DNA from: Fidelibacterota bacterium UBA2125
Lineage (GTDB): Bacteria; Fidelibacterota; Marinisomatia; Marinisomatales; S15-B10
Reading direction: 5' to 3'
Length of the DNA stretch: 19,921 nucleotides
Assembly: GCA_002329125.1 (NCBI GenBank)
Contig: DCXX01000095.1
Coordinates: 1-19,921 of the forward strand
Shown here: positions 15,494 through 19,921 of the stretch, one piece after another
How the letters are laid out: each line of letters begins with the position of its first letter
Numbering within the stretch: position 1 is the first letter of the stretch
Notes under the pieces: model-generated
The model's input: the letters and a program-made list of their open reading frames with translations, nothing else
Told to the model about the DNA's origin: nothing
Database searches by the model: none
Position numbers and translations under genes: made by a program

Positions 15494-15877
15494 TTGAAAA
15501 CTTTTTTATTTATGGCCTTGCTGTGGGCCGGGCTTCCCGCTCAGGAAGCAGCGGCTGAAACCGAAGAGACTGTACCTGAAGAGGGAACATTCCTCGTAAG
15601 CTGTCAGCACCCTGTCATGGAGAAAGCCCGCCAGGAAGGATTGACAGCCCTGAAGTTGAAAGAGGTACCTCTGTTCCTTACCATGAGTGTGCGATGCAAG
15701 CTACAGGCAAGGCAGGAAGGTGTGGATGCTCCCATGGGCCAGCTGTTTAAGGACAAACAGTCGACACGCCATGAAGAGGCAAAGAATTTTTCAGGATTGG
15801 GATCGTGTTGCGCTACCGTAACAGGAATCATCCTGCTCTACGCCTACCTGGGGCTTATCTTCGATACCTGGAAATAG
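15494..15877 (+). CDS. Small secreted/membrane-anchored protein following the barrel gene
   Basis: From TTG 15494 the protein has 127 residues: a signal peptide (KTFLFMALLWAGLPAQ), an acidic linker (EAAAETEETVPEEG), then a domain with Cys37 and Cys68 (FLVSCQHPVMEKARQEGLTA ... SVRCKLQARQEG). The C-terminal segment GSCCATVTGIILLYAYLGLI (104-123) is hydrophobic and could be a membrane anchor. An ATG at 15512 is an alternative start but would clip the signal peptide. The 'ARQEG' motif occurs twice (45-49 and 72-76), suggesting a weak internal duplication. The family is not recognised. The 3-bp gap from the barrel gene points to a shared function at the envelope, which is inference. Confidence 0.6.
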   Translation: MKTFLFMALLWAGLPAQEAAAETEETVPEEGTFLVSCQHPVMEKARQEGLTALKLKEVPLFLTMSVRCKLQARQEGVDAPMGQLFKDKQSTRHEEAKNFSGLGSCCATVTGIILLYAYLGLIFDTWK

Positions 15878-15943
15878 GCTGCCATTAATATCAGCAGATG
15901 CATTATTACCACACAGGACCTTCACCTGTTCCCGTCTGTCTAG

Positions 15944-15978
15944 ATAATTAAAAAGTCACGCTGGGCGGGACTAATTAT
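15944..15978. repeat. Interrupted inverted repeat in the 186-bp gap before the DUF5916 gene
   Basis: ATAATT-AAAA-AGTC at 15944-15957 is the inverse complement of GACTAATTAT at 15969-15978, apart from the four extra A bases, with a 12-base G-rich loop between. It may be a hairpin at the end of the barrel operon or an operator for the gene at 16064. No T-run follows, so it is not a standard intrinsic terminator. Apart from this repeat, 15878-16063 shows no gene I can support. Confidence 0.3.
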
Positions 15979-16063
15979 CATCTAACGGGTTATGGAATGT
16001 ATCCGAACAATCTCAGGAAAAAATAGAAGTGATTTGTGAAAGACAAACATCATTGAATCAAAT

Positions 16064-18100
16064 ATGAAGAACCTGATCTTTTTTCAAATCCTACTTTTTA
16101 TTGTTCCTGTTGTTTTTTTATCAGGTCAATCGAATAAATCCATAAAAGCCGTCAAATTCAGACAGCCTCCCGTCATTGATGGTAACGTCGAAGAAGATGT
16201 TTGGCAACAGACAGAGGCGGTAGAAGGTTTTATCCAGTTTGAGCCCGAAAACGGTCAACCATCATTACTTCGCACCATCGCACGTGTAGGATATGGAGAT
16301 GAAGCGCTTTACGTTGCCTTTACCTGCTATGATCCTGAGTTAGAAGGGATTGCTGCAGCCGTCATCAAGCGCGACGGTGATTTGAAGAATGACGATGCTG
16401 TTTTCATCATGCTTGACACTTTTAATGACAATAGCACAAGCAGTTATTTCATCACCAATAGCCTCGGTACGCAAGCTGATGGAAAGATAGCAGATAATGG
16501 TCGTTCACATGATGAAAAGTGGGATGCTACCTGGTTTTCTGCAGCTGCACGTATTCCTGACGGATGGACAGCTGAATTTGCTATCCCTTTGCGTATCCTC
16601 AAGTATCACAGTGGAGATAATCAAACCTGGGGCTTAAACCTCGGCCGCTATTATCCGCGACGGTTGGAAGTCAGTTTATGGTCTGGACCTGTTGAGCATG
16701 AACGACGAGTTTCTCAATTTGGGGATCTAAACGGCCTGGATCTTCAGACCCAAGTGAAGCGATATGAGATCATTCCCTACGCTCTTTCCCAGGTAGAACA
16801 GGAAAATGCCACCGAAGGGAAGGCCGGTTTAGACGTACGATATCGCCTTAGTAACAATCTCAGTGCTGATCTGACAGTCAATCCCGATTTTGCCACGATT
16901 GAAGCGGATGTGGAAAAGATTAACCTGACCCGTTTTGAACTTTCTATATCTGAGAAACGCCCCTTTTTCCTTGAAGGTGCAGAGATGTTCCGCCAGAGAA
17001 TCCGGCAGTTCTATTCGCGCCGGATCGGGGATATTCCGTGGGGATCAAAACTCACTGGCAAGATCCAATCCTGGGACCTGTCAGTCCTCAACACGCAGTC
17101 ACAATCGATCAACAGTAACTTAGAAGGTCCTGGTGCTAATTACACTGTCTTGCGTGGAAAGAAAGGGTTGTTTGGTTCATCCAACATTGGATTCCTAGCT
17201 GCCAACAGGGCTCACGATTCAAGTAACCAGGGATCCCTGGGTCTTGATGCAACACTTTTCTTCAGTGAAACTCTGGGCGCAACCGCCCAGTTTACCCGGG
17301 CCCACGGCCCGAATCACGATGGTAGCACAGCCTGGTTTATTCGTCCAGCTTTTGATAACTCCACCTCACATTTCCATGTTAGATATTCCCACTGGGGTGA
17401 AAATCTGATGGAAAACATGAACGCCGTTGGTTTTGTACGTGATGACAATCGAAAAGAGTTTGATAGCAACTTATCCCACAAGTTCTGGGTGAAAGGAGAA
17501 GCGATAGATAAAATTTCAACTATGATGAATTACAATCACTATTGGAGCCAGGACGGGATTCTGAGAAGCTGGAATTTGAGCACGAGGTTGAATGTAGAAC
17601 TTTCCAATATGTGGGATATTGGATTATCTCAAAGAGAAGAATTCAAGCGATATGAAAAAGATTTTCGCAATCGAGAAACTCAGCTGGCACTCGGGTACGA
17701 TAACCGTGCTGGCCGATCCACGGATATCTCCTACAGCTTTGGACGCAACTATGATCGTGATATGCGTTTAATCCGGTCTGGCGTAGGGTATAAAATATCA
17801 GACTTTTGGAATATGGGTTATAACCTTACCAAGCTCTGGCTCAAGCCTGATCCAGGAGATGAAAACACCTGGATTCATGTGCTTCGGTCTAACTACTATG
17901 TCACTAAAGATTTCTATCTAAAATTGTTTTTCCAGAGCAGTTCGGCTATTGATAAACAAAATGTACAGATTGTCTGGGTCTGGCGCTTTTTACCTCCATT
18001 TGGTTCCGTGCAAGTAGCGTATCAACGAGGCACATCCCGTTTCGGCACTTCCTCTGATCAGGGACACACTCTGTTTACAAAATTTTCCTGGGTGTTTTAA
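16064..18100 (+). CDS. CBM9-like domain plus DUF5916 outer-membrane protein
   Basis: The 678-residue protein has a signal peptide (about residues 1-22). A CBM9-like N-terminal domain follows, with PPVIDGNVEEDVWQQTEAVE (35-54), the 'ARVGYGDEALYVAFTCYDPE' strand, NDDAVFIMLDTFNDN, and WTAEFAIPLRILKY. The DUF5916 part then begins with LTVNPDFATIEADVEKINLT and ISEKRPFFLEGAEMF, followed by FYSRRIGDIPWGSKLTGKIQ and SWDLSVLNTQS. The rest reads as beta-barrel strands (alternating aromatics, GLSQREEFKRYE-type) to the C-terminal TLFTKFSWVF with a terminal Phe. These proteins are widespread in marine FCB bacteria. They are probably outer-membrane proteins with a periplasmic or surface sugar-binding-like module, but no substrate is established. 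No Shine-Dalgarno sequence is visible before ATG 16064. It converges with the PepSY-type gene 30 bp downstream. Confidence 0.88.
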   Translation: MKNLIFFQILLFIVPVVFLSGQSNKSIKAVKFRQPPVIDGNVEEDVWQQTEAVEGFIQFEPENGQPSLLRTIARVGYGDEALYVAFTCYDPELEGIAAAVIKRDGDLKNDDAVFIMLDTFNDNSTSSYFITNSLGTQADGKIADNGRSHDEKWDATWFSAAARIPDGWTAEFAIPLRILKYHSGDNQTWGLNLGRYYPRRLEVSLWSGPVEHERRVSQFGDLNGLDLQTQVKRYEIIPYALSQVEQENATEGKAGLDVRYRLSNNLSADLTVNPDFATIEADVEKINLTRFELSISEKRPFFLEGAEMFRQRIRQFYSRRIGDIPWGSKLTGKIQSWDLSVLNTQSQSINSNLEGPGANYTVLRGKKGLFGSSNIGFLAANRAHDSSNQGSLGLDATLFFSETLGATAQFTRAHGPNHDGSTAWFIRPAFDNSTSHFHVRYSHWGENLMENMNAVGFVRDDNRKEFDSNLSHKFWVKGEAIDKISTMMNYNHYWSQDGILRSWNLSTRLNVELSNMWDIGLSQREEFKRYEKDFRNRETQLALGYDNRAGRSTDISYSFGRNYDRDMRLIRSGVGYKISDFWNMGYNLTKLWLKPDPGDENTWIHVLRSNYYVTKDFYLKLFFQSSSAIDKQNVQIVWVWRFLPPFGSVQVAYQRGTSRFGTSSDQGHTLFTKFSWVF

Positions 18101-18130
18101 TAACGGGCCTGTGTGATGTTTTGCATGCTT

Positions 18131-18688
18131 TTAAATCAAGAATATCAGGAATACGAGTGGAAAAGTGAACCCAATAAGGGCCAGCCACCAGCCCCGTTTC
18201 TTAAAACTGTTTTTCCCGGAAGCAATGCACGTGCCTGAGAGCGCAAGACAGATCATGGCCACACCAAAAATATCGGAATACCATATCCACCATTCATTTG
18301 TTGTTTGGTGTAAATCGGCCATTTCTGCCAGCAATATCCGCTTTTTGAGGAACTCTTTCTCTCCCCGCCCCGAGTTGATGTCAATATTGGCTTGGGCATC
18401 TTTGTAATAAATCCTTAATTCATTATCTCTCATACGAAAAGTACGGTACTCATTTTCGATGCCAACCACAGGAAGAAGGGTTCGAACGTAATCATCATCA
18501 ATATCGACAGCCTCTTTATCAAGGGTGATTTGCAAAGGCTCTGATTGATAGATATAGCTCCTGGAATTGAAAGTGGTGCGGTGGTTCAAGGCGATTCCTG
18601 ATATTGCAAATGATAATATCATTCCCAAAAAATAATAGGCTATATCTCTATGCCATTTTCTGAACCAATCTCTATTTATTGCCTTCAT
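18131..18688 (-). CDS. PepSY-associated transmembrane protein
   Basis: The 185-residue inner-membrane protein begins RDWFRKWHRDIAYYFLGMIL, continuing into SFAISGIALNHR, the hallmark first helix of PepSY-associated TM proteins (the 'kwHrdi.y.f.g.il..a.SGiaLNHr' pattern). A soluble loop of about 100 residues with a PepSY-like strand set (RTFRMRDNELRIYYKDAQAN) follows, then LHQTTNEWWIWYSDIFGVAM with a second helix, and a C-terminal helix GWWLALIGFTFPLVFLIFLI. Related proteins often sit beside TonB-dependent receptors and are suspected to act in iron or redox transport. No receptor is visible here, so that role is not supported by context. An AGGG lies about eight bases before the ATG. Confidence 0.85.
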   Translation of the reverse strand: MKAINRDWFRKWHRDIAYYFLGMILSFAISGIALNHRTTFNSRSYIYQSEPLQITLDKEAVDIDDDYVRTLLPVVGIENEYRTFRMRDNELRIYYKDAQANIDINSGRGEKEFLKKRILLAEMADLHQTTNEWWIWYSDIFGVAMICLALSGTCIASGKNSFKKRGWWLALIGFTFPLVFLIFLI

Positions 18689-18787
18689 TATATTTTTCCC
18701 TGATTATTAATGGATATGATAGTAAGGATTCCCTACTGGTTAAAACAATTTTGCAAATATGGGGTTACGGGCCGCTTTGATGTTCTT

Positions 18788-19085
18788 CTATTCAATTAGA
18801 CTGTTTGACAATTCTAAATCCAACGTTCCGTCATCCGTAGGATATTCTAATTGTTGGCCACCTCTAGCTGCATATTCCCATTGTGCTTCTGTAGGTAAAT
18901 GAACACCATAATATAGGGTAAAAGCATAGGCACCATACCATTTTACCCAGTTTCTGGCAATCGGATTTTGTGGGATCGATCAATTCAAATGTTTTGTTTG
19001 AGGTGCTGAACGAAATCCAACTGCGATTATTTAGTAACGAATAATCTGCTTCTCCGATTAGATAACCAACTTTACTTAACTTTAA
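18788..19085 (-). pseudogene. Frameshifted remnant of a SUMF1/formylglycine-generating-enzyme-like domain
   Basis: The minus strand holds two adjoining open stretches in different frames. From about 19085 one reads YLIGEADYSLLNNRSWISFS and on to KTFELIDPT. Near 18961-18980 the reading must shift to a second frame, which gives NPIARNWVKWYGAYAFTLYY, then GVHLPTEAQWEYAARGGQQL and EYPTDDGT, ending at TAG 18788-18790. The element W-GA-AF...G..LPTEAqWEyAArGg is a clear SUMF1/FGE-sulfatase domain signature. There is no start codon, the catalytic C-terminal part (GG.W / GFR motifs) is missing, and the first stretch is bounded by a stop at 19086-19088. The piece therefore looks like a decayed gene fragment about 100 codons long. 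Its strand matches the lipoprotein just upstream. The rest of 18689-19095 is A+T-rich and empty. Confidence 0.7.
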
Positions 19086-19095
19086 CTAAAGGAAT

Positions 19096-19921
19096 TTATT
19101 TCAGGAAAGCATTCAGCGTTTCCGGGCTCGGACAGGCCATGACGCTCAGGATCGTCTCTTCGTACAGTCTGAAAGATTCAGGCAACTTTGACATCAATTC
19201 ATCCTTCGTCATAATGGACCATTCACTTTCTTCAGGTCCATGGGTTTTGCGAAGGTCCCAGCCAGTATAGATTATCCAGTAAGCATATTCCTGGAGGATC
19301 ACCCGGTTACGGACGCCCAATTCATCAATGTCCGAATATTGATTCACATTATAATAACCCTGGGCAATAGCTTCCTGGGTCACTTCATACAGCCGGGATG
19401 AACTGGATAGTCCCCACTCTTCCGGGAAAGTATAGTGAAGACCCACATCAGTTACGTGATGCAGGATATGTTCCACCACTTCCATGACCTGATTGGGAAT
19501 ATCTTCCATGATAATATCGCATAAACTGTTCCAGCTCGCAGTCTCATCCCACGCTTCTTCCTCACCGGTTGTTAGATTCCACTCCTCACCGTAAACCAGG
19601 GGGATCACCGTTTTGTAACGGTAAAGATTGGTCAGCAACTGTTTCTGTAGCAGAGAATCCACGGTTTCATTCCGTGGGAACATCTCGCTTATGGTGACAG
19701 CCACCTTGTCCATAAAGTCATCGGATATCTCATCCCGGGCCACAAGGGTAATACCGCAGACATCCAGTTTTTTGGTGAAGGGTGGATAGTCATCGGTTGT
19801 GGTCACTGCACCGACCTGGTAAAGATCATCCGGTACAATCCCTGACGGATCGGTCTGTACACAATCGAGGGTGACTTTTTCGCCCAGTTCAACTTTATCT
19901 CCTGAGCAGGAAATGATTAAC
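19096..19921 (-). CDS. Lipoprotein of unknown function with EHILHH motif (5' end outside window)
   Basis: The open frame runs to the window edge, giving 274 visible residues. The first visible residues LIISC-SGDK form a lipobox, so only the start of the signal peptide is missing; a GTG at 19806 is internal and is not the true start. The mature protein has a strand-rich opening (VELGEKVTLDC; KKLDVCGITLVARDEISDDF), then an acidic helical region. The motif EVVEHILHHVTDVGLHYTFP (visible residues 147-166) has Glu150, His151, His154 and His155 placed as a possible metal site. SRLYEVTQEAIAQGYYNVNQ and VILQEYAYWIIYTGWDL follow. Similar proteins seem familiar from marine bacterial genomes, but I know of no assigned function. 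It directly precedes the SUMF1-like remnant. Confidence 0.75.
   Translation of the reverse strand, partial: LIISCSGDKVELGEKVTLDCVQTDPSGIVPDDLYQVGAVTTTDDYPPFTKKLDVCGITLVARDEISDDFMDKVAVTISEMFPRNETVDSLLQKQLLTNLYRYKTVIPLVYGEEWNLTTGEEEAWDETASWNSLCDIIMEDIPNQVMEVVEHILHHVTDVGLHYTFPEEWGLSSSSRLYEVTQEAIAQGYYNVNQYSDIDELGVRNRVILQEYAYWIIYTGWDLRKTHGPEESEWSIMTKDELMSKLPESFRLYEETILSVMACPSPETLNAFLK

Noticed and set aside
15898..15951. 17-codon plus-strand frame MHYYHTGPSPVPVCLDN
   Set aside because: No ribosome site, very short, and without repeated regulatory codons that would suggest an attenuator peptide.
18101..18130. Bidirectional terminator between the convergent DUF5916 and PepSY genes
   Set aside because: No stable hairpin with T-run is present; only the 6-bp palindrome GCATGC is visible.

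Overview
The window looks like a chromosomal segment from an uncultured marine bacterium of the FCB group. Candidatus Marinimicrobia (SAR406) is my best guess. This rests on three things: the secreted metalloprotease ends in a PNPFN-type sorting domain, a 'CBM9 + DUF5916' outer-membrane protein is present, and there are many lipoproteins and TPR periplasmic proteins. IspG is the short E. coli-type form rather than the long form common in Bacteroidota. The taxonomic call is inference from protein character; no rRNA or other marker gene is present.

Layout. (1) 1-5272, all minus strand: a tightly packed run reading right to left, with a possible 25-codon leader ORF, comM, a VioD-like PLP aminotransferase, a MORN-repeat lipoprotein, an MscS channel, a truncated DUF423 gene, and the N-terminus of an amino-acid permease cut by the window edge. 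(2) 5344-9979, minus: two secreted TPR proteins, then ispG and two small envelope genes joined by ATGA/TTGA start-stop overlaps. (3) 10060-12649, plus, divergent from region 2: three genes with overlapping start and stop codons, namely an AMIN-like secreted/anchored protein, a 69-residue membrane-plus-coil protein, and a secreted gluzincin-type metalloprotease with a T9SS-like C-terminal domain. (4) 12659-14676, minus: a secreted protein of unknown function, rlmN and grxC. (5) 14819-15877, plus: an outer-membrane beta-barrel candidate followed 3 bp later by a small secreted or anchored protein. (6) 15878-19921, more accessory in character and visibly more A+T-rich in its non-coding part: a DUF5916 protein, a PepSY-associated membrane protein, the frameshifted remnant of a formylglycine-generating-enzyme-like (SUMF1) domain, and a lipoprotein of unknown function running off the right edge.

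Most genes are housekeeping or envelope genes. IspG supplies isoprenoid precursors, RlmN methylates 23S rRNA and tRNA, GrxC is a dithiol redox protein, MscS relieves osmotic pressure, and ComM is a helicase of natural transformation. No phage, transposase, CRISPR array, tRNA or rRNA was found. The items most worth follow-up are the overlapping three-gene protease cassette, the small genes coupled to ispG, the possible leader ORF ending at a comM start codon, and the two decayed genes (DUF423 and SUMF1).
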